Part shown: piece after piece, positions 41,171-50,256 of the stretch
How positions within the stretch are numbered: the first letter of the stretch is position 1
Layout of the letters: each line of letters opens with the position of its first letter
Source of the DNA: Novosphingobium resinovorum
Lineage (GTDB): Bacteria > Pseudomonadota > Alphaproteobacteria > Sphingomonadales > Sphingomonadaceae
DNA length: 64,000 bases
NCBI RefSeq assembly: GCF_027922145.1
Contig: NZ_BSFC01000003.1
Span: forward strand, 244,101-308,100
Reading direction: 5' to 3'
Made by a program: the position numbers and the translations under genes
Notes under the pieces: model-generated
The model's database searches: none
The model's input: only the letters and a program-made list of their open reading frames with translations
Told to the model about the DNA's origin: nothing

Positions 41171-42052
41171 TTACACCAGGCCGGCGTGGACCAGCGCCTC
41201 GTCCACCGACTTCATCGCCGCTTCGCCGCAGGTGACGAGCGGCAGGCGCAGTTCGTTCTCCATCCAGTCGTGGACTTGCGCCAGCGCGTACTTGCACGGC
41301 CCCGGCGAGCTGTCCTCGAACATGGCGTAGTGCAGTGGGTAGAGGCGGTCGTTCAACTCGCGCGCCTTCTCCAGATCATTGGCGGCGCAGGCGGCCTGGA
41401 ATTCGGCGCACAAGGCAGGCGCGACGTTGGCGGTCACCGAAATGCAGCCGACGCCGCCCGCCGCGTTGAACGGCAGCGCCAGTTCGTCATCGCCGCAAAG
41501 CTGCACGAAGTCCTTGCCGATGCCCATGCGGTGGTCGGTCACGCGGCTGAGGTCGCCGCTCGCGTCCTTGATCGCGATGAAGCGCCCCGGGAAGCGGCGG
41601 GCGAGTTCGCAGACGGTCTCGGGCAACAGGTCGGTGACGGTGCGGCCGGGCACGTTGTAAAGCACGATCGGCAGATCGTTGTTCTCGGCAAGATAGCTGA
41701 AGTGCGCCAGCAGGCCCGCCTGGCTCGGGCGGTTGTAGTAGGGCGCGACCAGCAGCGCGGCGGCCGCGCCGCACTTCTTCGAGAAGTTCATGTGCAGCAG
41801 CGCGTTCATCGTGTCGTTGCTGCCGCAGCCGGCGATGATCGGCACGCGGCCCGCCGCCTGCTCGATGCAGACTTCGATGACGCGGTGGTGTTCGGCGTTC
41901 GACAGCGTCGAGTTCTCACCCGTGGTGCCGCAGGGGACGAGCGCGGAGGAGCCCGATTCGATCTGCCAGTCGACAAGGCGGCGGAAAGCCTGTTCGTCGA
42001 ACGCCCCGTCGCGAAACGGTGTGACAAGCGCGGGAATCGAGCCGGAGAACAT
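41171..42052 (-). CDS. dapA: 4-hydroxy-tetrahydrodipicolinate synthase
   Basis: A 293-residue class I aldolase that condenses pyruvate with aspartate semialdehyde on the lysine/diaminopimelate route. The Schiff-base lysine is K162 in FIAIKDASGDL, and the catalytic tyrosine is Y132 in IVLYNVPGRT. The pyruvate loop is CGTTGENSTL at 41-50. Length is standard. It is divergent from the lytic transglycosylase gene across 100 bases. Confidence 0.96.
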   Translation of the reverse strand: MFSGSIPALVTPFRDGAFDEQAFRRLVDWQIESGSSALVPCGTTGENSTLSNAEHHRVIEVCIEQAAGRVPIIAGCGSNDTMNALLHMNFSKKCGAAAALLVAPYYNRPSQAGLLAHFSYLAENNDLPIVLYNVPGRTVTDLLPETVCELARRFPGRFIAIKDASGDLSRVTDHRMGIGKDFVQLCGDDELALPFNAAGGVGCISVTANVAPALCAEFQAACAANDLEKARELNDRLYPLHYAMFEDSSPGPCKYALAQVHDWMENELRLPLVTCGEAAMKSVDEALVHAGLV

Positions 42053-42152
42053 GGACTTTACCTCTTAGCGATGCTCAATGATCGCTCAGCCGGGGAACAA
42101 CCCCGCTTGCTGAACGTCACGTTCAGCGCCTGATAAGGAGCCTCTTGAGAAA

Positions 42153-44144
42153 ATGTCCAGCATGTTGCGCGCCCCCCACCTGCTGCTGAGCATTTCTTTC
42201 ACCGTTTTTGCCGTTCCCGCACTCGCCCAGTCAACGTCGCCCTACGGGACGCCGGACGGCCGCGAATGGGATGCGGCAAGGGCGCAGTCGATGCAGACGC
42301 ACGACATGAACGTTCATCAGTCGATCGACCAGTGGAAGCTGCTGAGCGCCAACGACCGCATGGGCTTCGCCGCCTATACCTCGTTCCTGCTGACCTATCC
42401 GGGCTATCCGCAGCAGGACAAGATCAGGGGCTATGCCGAAAAGGCGCTGCTGACCGAATCGCCCTCGGCCCAGGCGGTGATCGGCTATTTCGACCGCTTC
42501 GCCCCGATCGGCAGCCGCGCGGCGGGCCGCTATGCCGTGGCGCTCTCGACGATGCGCCGCGCGGATGCCGCGACCAATGCCGTCGCCGCCTGGCGCATGG
42601 GGGCGCTGATCGATTCGGACGAGGCCGCCCTCCTCGGCCTTTATCGAGGCCAGTTCACCGCCGCCGATCACGACGCGCGCATGGATGCGCTGCTGTGGCA
42701 GGGCGAAACCGCGCAGGCCGAGCGGCAGATTTCCTTCGTCTCCGCCGCGCGCCGCTCCGAGTTCATGGAGCGCCTGACGCTGCTGCAAGGCTCCGCCCCC
42801 GGTACGCTGGGGATGAGCCTGCCCTCCGGCATCGCGTCCGACCCCGGCTATATCTACAACCGCGCGGTGCAGGCGCGCCGTTCGGGCAACAGCGCCGGTG
42901 CGGTGAGCCTGCTCGCCAATCGCCCGCCACTGTCGCGCCCGGTAGCCCAGCCCGAGCAGTGGGTGCGCGAACTGCTCACCGCCGCGAAAGCCGCCGACGC
43001 ATCGAGCGCGGTGCGCATCGCCGCCTCGATCGACGACGCCTTCGCCCCCGGCACGGACGTCAGCCGCCAGTCCTTCCGCGTGCGCGACGACTACACCACG
43101 CTGATGTGGCTGGGCGGCACCAAGGCACTGTGGAGCCTCTCCAGCCCCCGTCAGGCCGCACCGCTGTTCTACCGCTACGGCGCCGCCGCGCAGACGCCGG
43201 GCACGCGCTCCAAGGGCTTCTACTGGGCTGGCCGCGCCGCCGCGATGGGCGGCGACACGGCAGGCGCCAACCGCTACTTCGAGATGGCGGCGCAGTATCC
43301 GCAGTACTTCTACGGCCAGCTTTCGCTCGAACGGCTGAGCCGCCCGATCCCCAACCTCGACACCCGGCCGAGCGCGGTGCCGAGCATGGCCCAGCGCACC
43401 TCGTTCGCCTCGCTGCCGATCACGCGGGCGGTGCGCGACGTCGCCCGCGACGCCGACTGGCGCACCGGCGTGCAGTTCTACCGCGAGATCTCCAACCAGG
43501 CGCAGACCGCCGAGGACTACGTGCTCGTCGCCGATCTGGCGCGTGAGATCGGCCGCCGCGACCTCGCCGTCATCATGGGCCAGAGCGCGCACGCGGGCGG
43601 GTTCGACCAGTTCGGCAAGATTTCCTTCCCGCTGGTGCCGACCCCGCAGGGCACCGACTGGACGATGGTGCATGCCCTCGCCCGGCAGGAAAGCCAGTTC
43701 GCCCAGAACGCGCTCAGCCACGCGGGCGCACGCGGGTTGATGCAGCTGATGCCTGGCACCGCGCGCGAGCAGGCGGGCAAGATGGGCCTCGCCTACAATC
43801 AGGACTCGCTGATCAGCGATCCCAGCTACAACATCCTGCTGGGCGACGCCTACTTCCGCCGCGTGAAGGACTACTTCGGTGGTGCGCTTCCGCTGGCCAT
43901 TGCCGCCTACAACGCCGGCCCCGGCAACGTGAACAAGTGGCTGCGCGCCAACGGCGATCCGCGCACCGGCTCCGTCGAGTGGCTCGACTGGCTGGAGCAG
44001 ATCCCGATCTACGAGACCAAGAACTACGTCCAGCGCGTGCTGGAAAACGCCGTGGTCTACGAGACGATGTATCCGGAGAAGTCGGACTACAACGGCGCGA
44101 ACAAGCTCTCGCGGCTGATGCCGGGCAAGCGCGCGCCGGGCTGA
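42153..44144 (+). CDS. Soluble-type lytic murein transglycosylase
   Basis: A 663-residue exported peptidoglycan lyase. The signal peptide MSSMLRAPHLLLSISFTVFA ends at ALA near residue 25. A long helical superhelix region (about 40-480) precedes the C-terminal SLT domain: ALARQESQFAQNALSHAGAR with the catalytic Glu, GLMQLMPGTAREQAG, and AAYNAGPGNVNKW. This is the Slt70 layout. It should cut the glycan and leave 1,6-anhydro-muramoyl ends in the periplasm. Another in-frame ATG lies three codons downstream. The next gene begins 20 bases after the stop. Confidence 0.92.
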   Translation: MSSMLRAPHLLLSISFTVFAVPALAQSTSPYGTPDGREWDAARAQSMQTHDMNVHQSIDQWKLLSANDRMGFAAYTSFLLTYPGYPQQDKIRGYAEKALLTESPSAQAVIGYFDRFAPIGSRAAGRYAVALSTMRRADAATNAVAAWRMGALIDSDEAALLGLYRGQFTAADHDARMDALLWQGETAQAERQISFVSAARRSEFMERLTLLQGSAPGTLGMSLPSGIASDPGYIYNRAVQARRSGNSAGAVSLLANRPPLSRPVAQPEQWVRELLTAAKAADASSAVRIAASIDDAFAPGTDVSRQSFRVRDDYTTLMWLGGTKALWSLSSPRQAAPLFYRYGAAAQTPGTRSKGFYWAGRAAAMGGDTAGANRYFEMAAQYPQYFYGQLSLERLSRPIPNLDTRPSAVPSMAQRTSFASLPITRAVRDVARDADWRTGVQFYREISNQAQTAEDYVLVADLAREIGRRDLAVIMGQSAHAGGFDQFGKISFPLVPTPQGTDWTMVHALARQESQFAQNALSHAGARGLMQLMPGTAREQAGKMGLAYNQDSLISDPSYNILLGDAYFRRVKDYFGGALPLAIAAYNAGPGNVNKWLRANGDPRTGSVEWLDWLEQIPIYETKNYVQRVLENAVVYETMYPEKSDYNGANKLSRLMPGKRAPG

Positions 44145-44163
44145 TCGCTGCGCCCGCCCGGTG

Positions 44164-44460
44164 ATGTACCTCGAACATCTGCTGCTGGCGCTGGCGGTGC
44201 AGGTCCTCGTCGCCCGCCTGACCGGCAACTGGTGGACCGGCGCGGCGCTCGCAAGCGCCTATTTCATCGGGCGCGAGGCGGCGCAGGCGGAGTATCGCTG
44301 GATCGAGCAGTTCGGCCACGGCCTGCGCGCGAACATGCCGTGGTGGGGGCCGTTCGATTTGCGCGTCTGGCCCAAGGTGGACCAGTGGATCGACTGGATC
44401 GGCCCGCTCGTCGGCACCTGCGCGCTGGCATGGTTGATGACGCGCAAACGCCGCTTCTAA
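44164..44460 (+). CDS. Small membrane protein of unknown function
   Basis: A 98-residue protein (MYLEHLLLALAVQVLVARL...). It has helices at about residues 3-19, 22-38 and 78-92 and a Trp-rich loop between (MPWWGPFDLRVWPKVDQWID). A GTG three bases upstream is also possible. It lies 20 bases after the transglycosylase stop and 30 bases before greB. I do not recognise a family. The regular spacing in a same-strand series supports a real gene. Confidence 0.7.
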   Translation: MYLEHLLLALAVQVLVARLTGNWWTGAALASAYFIGREAAQAEYRWIEQFGHGLRANMPWWGPFDLRVWPKVDQWIDWIGPLVGTCALAWLMTRKRRF

Positions 44461-44490
44461 TCGGGCGCCGCTCGCCCTATCAGCGGCGAC

Positions 44491-44970
44491 ATGAAACCCG
44501 CCGGTCCTCCCATCTCTCCCACTGGCATGGCCGCCTTGCGCGCCCGCTACGACCACCTGCTCGGCAAGGAGCGCCCCGAGATCGTGGAGATCGTATCGTG
44601 GGCGGCGGGCAACGGCGACCGCTCCGAGAACGGCGACTATCTCTACGGCCGCAAGCGTATGCGCGAGATCGACCGCGAACTGGCCTTCCTCGCCCGCCGC
44701 ATGAAGGCGCTGCGGGTCGTCGATCCGGCCGACCAGACCGAGCGCGGCAAAGTCTTCTTCGGCGCCACCGTCGAACTCGCCGACGAGGACGACGAGCGCC
44801 TGACCATCACCATCGTCGGCGACGACGAACAGGACGCCTCCACCGGCCGCATCGGCTGGAGCGCCCCGATCGCCCGCGCCCTGCGCGGCGCAGGCGTGGG
44901 CGACTTGCGCATCGTGCGCCTCCCGTCCGGCGAGAAGGAGTGGGAGATCATGGCGGTAAGCTACCCATGA
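44491..44970 (+). CDS. greB: Transcription elongation factor GreB-like
   Basis: A 159-residue Gre factor that stimulates transcript cleavage in backtracked RNA polymerase. The N-terminal coiled coil has GNGDRSENGDYLYGRKRMRE, the GreB form of the acidic tip motif (NGDRSENGDY). The C-terminal FKBP-like domain has VFFGATVELADEDDERLTIT and IGWSAPIARALRGAGVGD. Its stop overlaps the start of the TSUP gene (ATGA), so translation of the two is coupled. Confidence 0.92.
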   Translation: MKPAGPPISPTGMAALRARYDHLLGKERPEIVEIVSWAAGNGDRSENGDYLYGRKRMREIDRELAFLARRMKALRVVDPADQTERGKVFFGATVELADEDDERLTITIVGDDEQDASTGRIGWSAPIARALRGAGVGDLRIVRLPSGEKEWEIMAVSYP

Positions 44971-45743
44971 TGGAGTTGAGCGTCGAAGCGATCGGCTTCC
45001 TCATCGCCATCGCCTTTCTTGCGGGCGGGGTCGACGCGCTGGCGGGCGGCGGCGGGCTGCTGACGATCCCGGCGCTGATGGCAGCGGGCATACCGCCCGT
45101 CTCTGCGCTGGCGACCAACAAGCTGCAGAGCACCATCGGCACGTCCTCCGCCTTCCTGACCTTCCACCGCGCCGGGCATGTAGACCTGAAAGCCTTCGCC
45201 TTTCCGGCGCTCGGCGCCTTCATTGGGTCGGTGGCGGGCGGAACGGCGGTGCAGTTCGTCGATCCCAAGTTCCTCGCCGCCTTCGTGCCGGTGCTGCTGA
45301 TCGCGATGGGGCTCTACTTCCTGCTCGCCCCGCCGATGAGCGAGGTCGATCGCCACGCCCGCGTCGGCCGCGTGGGGCTGACGCTGATCACCACCGGCAT
45401 CGGTTTCTACGACGGGTTCTTCGGCCCCGGCACCGGCTCGTTCCTGACGACGGCGCTGGTGGCGCTGGGCGGGCTCGGCCTCGTGCGCGCGATCGCCAAT
45501 ACCAAGTTCCTGAACCTGTCCACCAACGTCGCCGGGCTGCTGGCGATGATCGCGGGCGGCAAGGTACTGTGGCTGCTGGGCGCGGGCATGGCGGCGGCGA
45601 ACGTCGCGGGCAACCAGGTCGGCGCGCGTCTCGCGATCCGCTACGGCGGCAAGGGCGTGCGGCCGCTGCTCGTCGTCATGTCCTTCGCACTGACGGTGAA
45701 GCTGCTCTCCGACCCGAAGAACCCGCTGTGGAGCCTGTTCTGA
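44967..45743 (+). CDS. TSUP/TauE-SafE family transporter
   Basis: A 258-residue inner-membrane protein of the sulfite exporter TauE/SafE (TSUP) family with about eight helices. Hallmarks are AGGVDALAGGGGLLTIPALM in the first helix pair and GFYDGFFGPGTGSFLTTALV in the second half, the duplicated glycine-rich motifs of the family. Related proteins move sulfoacetate, sulfite or other organic anions, and the substrate here is open. ATG at 44967 overlaps the greB stop. A second ATG follows immediately. Confidence 0.87.
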   Translation: MMELSVEAIGFLIAIAFLAGGVDALAGGGGLLTIPALMAAGIPPVSALATNKLQSTIGTSSAFLTFHRAGHVDLKAFAFPALGAFIGSVAGGTAVQFVDPKFLAAFVPVLLIAMGLYFLLAPPMSEVDRHARVGRVGLTLITTGIGFYDGFFGPGTGSFLTTALVALGGLGLVRAIANTKFLNLSTNVAGLLAMIAGGKVLWLLGAGMAAANVAGNQVGARLAIRYGGKGVRPLLVVMSFALTVKLLSDPKNPLWSLF

Positions 45744-45744
45744 A

Positions 45745-46239
45745 ATGCTTCGCTTCGCAGCTCTCCTGTCCCTGTCATGCCTTGCGCTCGCCCCCTCGGC
45801 ACAGGCCCGCGAGAGCCTCGGCCTCTACGGCACATGGGGCGCCTTTCGCGATCCGCTCGTCCCGCGCTGCTACGCCATCGCCAAGGCCGAGCCGAGCGCA
45901 AAGCGGCGTGACTACCAGCCTTACGCGGCGATCGGCACATGGCCGAGTCGCGGAGCGCGGGGGCAGGTGCATTTCCGGCTGTCGCGCAAGCTCGCGCAGA
46001 ATGCGGTGATCACCCTTCGCATCGGTGACAGGCGCCTGCAACTGACCGGCGGCGGCGGCGATGCATGGCCGCGCAGCGATGCCGACAACGCCGCGATCAG
46101 CGCCGCCATGCGCTCTGCCCGCACGATGACCATCGGCGCGCGCGACGACCGGGGGCTGCCTTTCGGCGATACGTATGTCCTGCCCGGGGCCGCTTCCGCC
46201 ATGGACGCCGCGCTGATCGGCTGCTCCCGGCTCAGATAG
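45745..46239 (+). CDS. Exported protein of unknown function
   Basis: A 164-residue protein with a clear signal peptide (MLRFAALLSLSCLALAPSAQ, cleavage after AQA near residue 21). The mature part starts ESLGLYGTWGAFRDPLVPRC and has two cysteines (in VPRCYAIA and LIGCSR) that may form a disulfide. The pattern of a Trp-Gly start, a CYA segment and a C-terminal Cys reminds of IalB-like small secreted proteins, but I cannot assign it. The start is 1 base after the TSUP stop, so the three genes greB, TSUP and this one form a tight unit. Confidence 0.75.
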   Translation: MLRFAALLSLSCLALAPSAQARESLGLYGTWGAFRDPLVPRCYAIAKAEPSAKRRDYQPYAAIGTWPSRGARGQVHFRLSRKLAQNAVITLRIGDRRLQLTGGGGDAWPRSDADNAAISAAMRSARTMTIGARDDRGLPFGDTYVLPGAASAMDAALIGCSRLR

Positions 46240-46242
46240 AAG

Positions 46243-46268
46243 AAGGGCGGAGCCACGGCCCCGCCCTT
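46243..46268. terminator. Bidirectional terminator
   Basis: An 8-bp stem AAGGGCGG/CCGCCCTT with a 10-base loop. It lies between the exported-protein stop (46239) and the convergent outer-membrane protein stop (46293). Short A/T stretches flank it. Confidence 0.6.
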
Positions 46269-46292
46269 CCCTCGCCATGAGGTCGTGAAACC

Positions 46293-46964
46293 TTAGAAGC
46301 GCACGCCCACGCCCGCCATGACCTGGTGACGGTCGAGGTCGAGGTTGAAGCGCTGGCTGTCGGGGATTTCGTTCGTGTAGTCGATCTCGCCCTTGCTGTA
46401 GTTCGAGTAGCGGTACTCGATCTTGGCGAAGACGTTGTTCGTCACCGCCTGCTCGACGCCCGCACCGATGCGCCAGCCGTCGGCATCGATGTCGCGATTG
46501 GTGTCGACCGTGCCGAAGGTGCTGCGAACGTCGAACTTGGCGTTCGTGTAGCCACCCTTGGCATAGAGCATCGTCTTCGGGCTGATCACGTAACCGACGC
46601 GCGCGCCGACGTAGAGATCACGGTTCGCCTTGACGTTGCCGAGGCCGAAGCCCTCGAACTCGCCGTCGTTGAAGCGGGTTTTGGCGGTGGACCAGGTCAC
46701 TTCTGCCTCGGGGCCGACCACAAGGTTGCCCGCGCGGAAGTCGTAGCCCGCGCCGACGCCGTAGGTGAACCCGTCGACCGTCTTGTTGTTGTCCTCGTTG
46801 ACGTCGTCGTCAACGCTGCTCCCCGCCTTGGTGGCGTCGTAGCCGCCCAGCGCCTCGACGTGGAACTGCGAAAAAGGATCGACCGGCGCGACATTCTGCG
46901 CGAAAGCCGGAGCGGCCGAGGCCATGGCGGTTCCTGCGGCGAGACAAACAAGGATCTTCTTCAT
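46293..46964 (-). CDS. Outer-membrane beta-barrel protein (OmpA/Omp25-like)
   Basis: A 223-residue protein with signal peptide MKKILVCLAAGTAMASAAPAFA. The mature part is an eight-strand-type barrel: FHVEALGGYDATKAGSS, GFTYGVGAGYDFRAGNLVVG, RDLYVGARVGYVISPKTMLY and NNVFAKIEYRYSNYSKGEID. It ends VMAGVGVRF with the terminal Phe typical of outer-membrane proteins. It resembles Omp25/Omp31 of alphaproteobacteria. The true start is ATG at 46964, although the frame is open far upstream. It is probably an abundant surface protein. Confidence 0.88.
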   Translation of the reverse strand: MKKILVCLAAGTAMASAAPAFAQNVAPVDPFSQFHVEALGGYDATKAGSSVDDDVNEDNNKTVDGFTYGVGAGYDFRAGNLVVGPEAEVTWSTAKTRFNDGEFEGFGLGNVKANRDLYVGARVGYVISPKTMLYAKGGYTNAKFDVRSTFGTVDTNRDIDADGWRIGAGVEQAVTNNVFAKIEYRYSNYSKGEIDYTNEIPDSQRFNLDLDRHQVMAGVGVRF

Positions 46965-47265
46965 AAACGGTACTCCAAAAACGATCCCGTGAGGCGGGCT
47001 GTTCCCGCTTGCCCATCGGGTGCCAGTGAGCGGGTCGCCCCGCCTTGGACTGGTCAAAAGCCGATCTACGGTCCGGAGTTTCCTGAACCTAACACAACGA
47101 AATCGTTGATGTTTTTTCGCAACACTGCGTCGATGGACGGAGTTCCTTGCGCGATGTGTGACGGGAACCTGGCGAAGCGCTCGCCGTTCGCGCAGGCCCG
47201 CGCGTTCGCTCGCATGGGCACGCATCTTCCGTTTCGGGGCGATATGCACTATATGCCCGCCGATC
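46965..47265. other. Divergent promoter region of the outer-membrane protein gene and rlmN
   Basis: About 300 bases without a convincing gene. A short palindrome AACGAAATCGTT lies near 47097-47108 in the AT-richest part. It may belong to the promoter of the outer-membrane protein gene. No confident -35/-10 assignment was possible. Confidence 0.4.
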
Positions 47266-48594
47266 ATGTCAGAGCAGCACATCTCCCCCGCAGCGGTCTC
47301 GACCGCCGCCGGCCTCACGCCGATCCCGGGCAACGTCGACCCGATGACCGTGGCGCGTCCTTCACTGGTGGACGGCGTGACCCCGCGCGAGGACGGGCGC
47401 ATCGACCTCATCGGCCTGCCCAAGAAGCGCATCGCCGAGCTGTTCGAGGGCGCGGGACTGGACGTGAAGGCCGCCAAGCTGCGCGCCAAGCAGGTCTACC
47501 ACTGGCTCTACCACCGCGGCGTGACCGAGTTCGAGGCGATGACCGACATCGCCAAGACCATGCGTCCCTGGCTGGCGGAGCGCTTCGTCATCGGCCGCCC
47601 GGAGATCGTCGAGGCGCAGCATTCCAGCGATGGCACCCGCAAGTGGCTGCTGCGCACGGCAGACGCGCACGACTTCGAGATGGTGTTCATCCCCGACGCC
47701 GATCGCGGGACGCTCTGCGTCTCCTCGCAGGTCGGCTGCACGCTCAACTGCCGCTTCTGCCACACCGGCACCATGCGCCTCGTGCGCAACCTGACCGTGG
47801 GCGAGATCGTCGGCCAGGTCATGCTGGCGCGCGATTCGCTCAGTGAGTGGCCCAAGAACGCCGAAGACAGTCGCCGCCTCGCCGCATTGATGGACGACAT
47901 TGGTGACGACGATGACGAGGAAGGCGGCTACCACCCCAGCGGCCGCCTGCTGACCAACATCGTGATGATGGGCATGGGCGAGCCGCTCTACAACTTCGAC
48001 AACGTGCGCGATGCGCTCAAGCTGGTGATGGACGGCGACGGGCTCGCCCTGTCGAAGCGCCGCATCACGCTGTCCACCTCGGGCGTGATCCCGCAGATGG
48101 AGCGCTGCGGCGAGGAGATCGGCGTCAACCTTGCCGTCTCGCTCCACGCGGTGACCAAGGAAGTGCGCGACGAGATCGTGCCGGTGAACAAGAAGTACGG
48201 CATCGAGCAGTTGCTGCAGGCCTGCGCCGACTATCCGCGCGCCAGCAACGCGCGGCGCATCACCTTCGAGTACGTGATGCTCAAGGACAAGAACGACAGC
48301 GATGACGACGCGCGCGAACTGGTCCGCTTGCTCAAGCACTACAAGCTGCCCGCCAAGGTGAACCTGATCCCGTTCAACCCCTGGCCCGGCGCGCCTTACG
48401 AATGCTCGACGCCCGAGCGCATCCGTTCGTTCTCGGAGATCGTGTTCCAGGGCGGGATTTCCGCGCCGGTCCGCACGCCGCGCGGGCGCGACATCGATGC
48501 GGCTTGCGGCCAGCTCAAGACGGCGGCGGAAAAGAAGAGCCGCGCCGAGATCGACCGCCTGCTGGCGGAGAAGGAAGCCGCGCTGCTGGGTTGA
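47266..48594 (+). CDS. rlmN: Dual-specificity 23S rRNA/tRNA adenine-C2 methyltransferase RlmN
   Basis: A 442-residue radical SAM enzyme that methylates A2503 of 23S rRNA and A37 of some tRNAs. The iron-sulfur cluster motif is CTLNCRFC (CxxxCxxC). SSQVGC precedes it, [18 protein letters not shown] is the SAM GE motif, and the C-terminal [10 protein letters not shown] and CGQL carry the methyl-shuttle cysteine region. Length is longer than E. coli RlmN because of an acidic insert ([12 protein letters not shown], about 210). ATG at 47266 was chosen, though the frame is open to 47158 and an ATG at 47344 is also possible. Confidence 0.95.
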   Translation: MSEQHISPAAVSTAAGLTPIPGNVDPMTVARPSLVDGVTPREDGRIDLIGLPKKRIAELFEGAGLDVKAAKLRAKQVYHWLYHRGVTEFEAMTDIAKTMRPWLAERFVIGRPEIVEAQHSSDGTRKWLLRTADAHDFEMVFIPDADRGTLCVSSQVGCTLNCRFCHTGTMRLVRNLTVGEIVGQVMLARDSLSEWPKNAEDSRRLAALMDDIGDDDDEEGGYHPSGRLLTNIVMMGMGEPLYNFDNVRDALKLVMDGDGLALSKRRITLSTSGVIPQMERCGEEIGVNLAVSLHAVTKEVRDEIVPVNKKYGIEQLLQACADYPRASNARRITFEYVMLKDKNDSDDDARELVRLLKHYKLPAKVNLIPFNPWPGAPYECSTPERIRSFSEIVFQGGISAPVRTPRGRDIDAACGQLKTAAEKKSRAEIDRLLAEKEAALLG

Positions 48595-48613
48595 ACGGTC
48601 AAGCCCCGCACGC

Positions 48614-48733
48614 CGGGGCTTCGATGGGCTCAGCCTGAGCGCGAACCGAACCGATCGTCATTGCGAGCGTAGCGAAGCAATCCAGGGCAGTCTTGAGCCG
48701 CCCCGGATTGCTTCGCTACGCTCGCAATGACGA
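48614..48733. repeat. Family D fragment followed by family B palindrome copy 4
   Basis: A family D core (CTTCGATGGGCTCAGCCTGAGCG) lies at about 48619-48641. The 79-bp family B palindrome follows at 48655-48733, with T opposite A at its variable position (GAGCGTAGCG and CGCTACGCTC). Another half D element lies at about 48757-48775. Confidence 0.85.
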
Positions 48734-48797
48734 TGGTGGTTTTACCAAACCTCGCTCGTCCTCAGCTTGTCGAAGGACCGTGCGCGAGGTTGCGGTC

Positions 48798-49586
48798 TCA
48801 CTGATCTCCGGTAAGCGCCGCGACGAGTTCCTTGACCTTCTTCTGCCGCCATTGCGGCGTGGGCGCGACCAGCCAATAGCCACGACGGCTCGGCGTAGGT
48901 TCACCTACCGCCGCATCGCGCCCGGCGACGCCCGCCGCAAGCAGCGCCGGAATGCGCGCACGGCCGATCCCGGCCAGCGCGGCGGCGATCGCCTGCCCGG
49001 CATCGCTCACCACGACCGGCGGCTTGGCCTCTTCTCCCTCACCGTCCGGCTCGGGGTCGCCCGGCCAGCCGATCCAGTCGCCCGAGCCGACCTCGACCCA
49101 TTCGGCGCTACCGAGCGCCACGCCCTCAAGGTCGCCCGGCCCATCCGTCCAGCGCACCGCGAGGTCGAGGTTAGCTTCTGTGAAATCCGTCATCTCGCCA
49201 TCGACCAGCACGTATCGCACTTGCGGATTCGCCGCGCGAAATGCGGCAAGGCGCGGTGCCAGCCAGGCGGCGAAGAACTCGCGCGGGCAGGCGATGGTGT
49301 AGACGTGGCTCGACTGCCCCGCCTGCATAGCCTGCACGGCGTCCTCGAAATGGAGGAACCCGCTGCGCAGCGCGGCAAGGCCGGCGCCCGCCTCTTCGGT
49401 CAGTTCCAGCCCCTTGCTGGTCCGGCGGAACAGCACCACGCCGAGCAGGTCTTCCAGCGCGCGGATCTGCTGGCCGACGGCGGCGGGCGTCACCGCCAGT
49501 TCGTCGGCGGCGCGGGTGAACGAGAGATGGCGTGCCGCTGCGTCGAAGACGCGCAGGGCGTTGAGGGGCAGGTGCGTGCGCTTCAT
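48798..49586 (-). CDS. LysR-family transcriptional regulator (GcvA-like)
   Basis: A 262-residue regulator. The winged HTH is at about 1-65: LPLNALRVFDAAARHLSFTR, AADELAVTPAAVGQQIRALE and VVLFRRTSKGLELTEEAGAG. The effector-binding domain is shorter than usual (family about 300 residues). It keeps LAPRLAAFRAANPQVRYVLV and LDLAVRWTDGPGDLEGV, as in the GcvA group. A D/E-rich loop (DPEPDGEGEEA) is unusual. No adjacent divergent operon suggests a target, since apaG upstream is on the same strand. Confidence 0.88.
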   Translation of the reverse strand: MKRTHLPLNALRVFDAAARHLSFTRAADELAVTPAAVGQQIRALEDLLGVVLFRRTSKGLELTEEAGAGLAALRSGFLHFEDAVQAMQAGQSSHVYTIACPREFFAAWLAPRLAAFRAANPQVRYVLVDGEMTDFTEANLDLAVRWTDGPGDLEGVALGSAEWVEVGSGDWIGWPGDPEPDGEGEEAKPPVVVSDAGQAIAAALAGIGRARIPALLAAGVAGRDAAVGEPTPSRRGYWLVAPTPQWRQKKVKELVAALTGDQ

Positions 49587-49623
49587 GACGCTTCCCTAAG
49601 CGCCACAATCGCGCGGGGCAATA

Positions 49624-50022
49624 TCAGCCTGCGGTCGCGGGCGCAGCAAGCGGGAAGAAGGGGATGCTGGCGCGGAATTCGGTGCCGTCATCGCGGCGGA
49701 AGGTGTAATACCCCTCCATCGAACCCTGCGGCGTCGAGAGCGGGCATCCCGAGACGTAGTCGTGACTGCGGCCCGGTTCGAGCAACGGCTGTTCGCCAAC
49801 AACGCCTTCGCCCTCGACCACATCGACTTTGCCGTTGGCATCGGTGATGCGCCAGTGACGGGTCATCAGTTGCAGCGTGTGGTCGGTCTCGTTCTCGATC
49901 CGGATGTGATACACCCAGAACCATTTACCCGCCTCGATACGCGATTGCTCGGGCAGGAAATTGACGGCCACACGCACGGTGAGGCCGTCGGTGATCGCGG
50001 AGTGCTGGAACAGTTCCTTCAT
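49624..50022 (-). CDS. apaG: ApaG (DUF525) protein
   Basis: A 132-residue fibronectin-III-like domain protein. The conserved segments are FLPEQSRIEAGKWFWVYHIR, LMTRHWRITDANGKVDVVEG and EGVVGEQPLLEPGRSHDYVS, followed by STPQGSMEGYY. ApaG is linked to cobalt/magnesium homeostasis and diadenosine tetraphosphate in enterobacteria, but its molecular role is open. It lies 37 bases upstream of the LysR gene on the same strand. tRNA-Asn is next to its start on the far side. Confidence 0.93.
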   Translation of the reverse strand: MKELFQHSAITDGLTVRVAVNFLPEQSRIEAGKWFWVYHIRIENETDHTLQLMTRHWRITDANGKVDVVEGEGVVGEQPLLEPGRSHDYVSGCPLSTPQGSMEGYYTFRRDDGTEFRASIPFFPLAAPATAG

Positions 50023-50108
50023 GACACGGGCAACCTAACCACGATTCTTTCAGGCTACAACCGTGTAGAAGTGAGCAGGTTCCGGCAATCTGCTCCGCTA
50101 TCGGACTT

Positions 50109-50183
50109 TGGCTCCCCGAGTAGGATTCGAACCTACGGCCATTCGATTAACAGTCGAATGCTCTACCGCTGAGCTATCGGGGA
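50109..50183 (-). tRNA. tRNA-Asn (GTT)
   Basis: On the minus strand the acceptor stem TCCCCGA pairs with TCGGGGA, followed by G and an encoded CCA. The anticodon loop gives GTT (CTGTTAAT). The T-arm has GTTCGAATC. Length is 75 bases with CCA. Confidence 0.96.
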
Positions 50184-50256
50184 ACGGCCTGCCAGCGTCG
50201 GGGGCTGGCAGGCTAAACTGGCAGTCGCTCTTCAACGCGACCGCGTCGGCGCTACT

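Noticed and set aside
42231..44228. A 665-codon minus-strand frame
   Set aside because: Antisense of the lytic transglycosylase, which has a signal peptide and SLT motifs.
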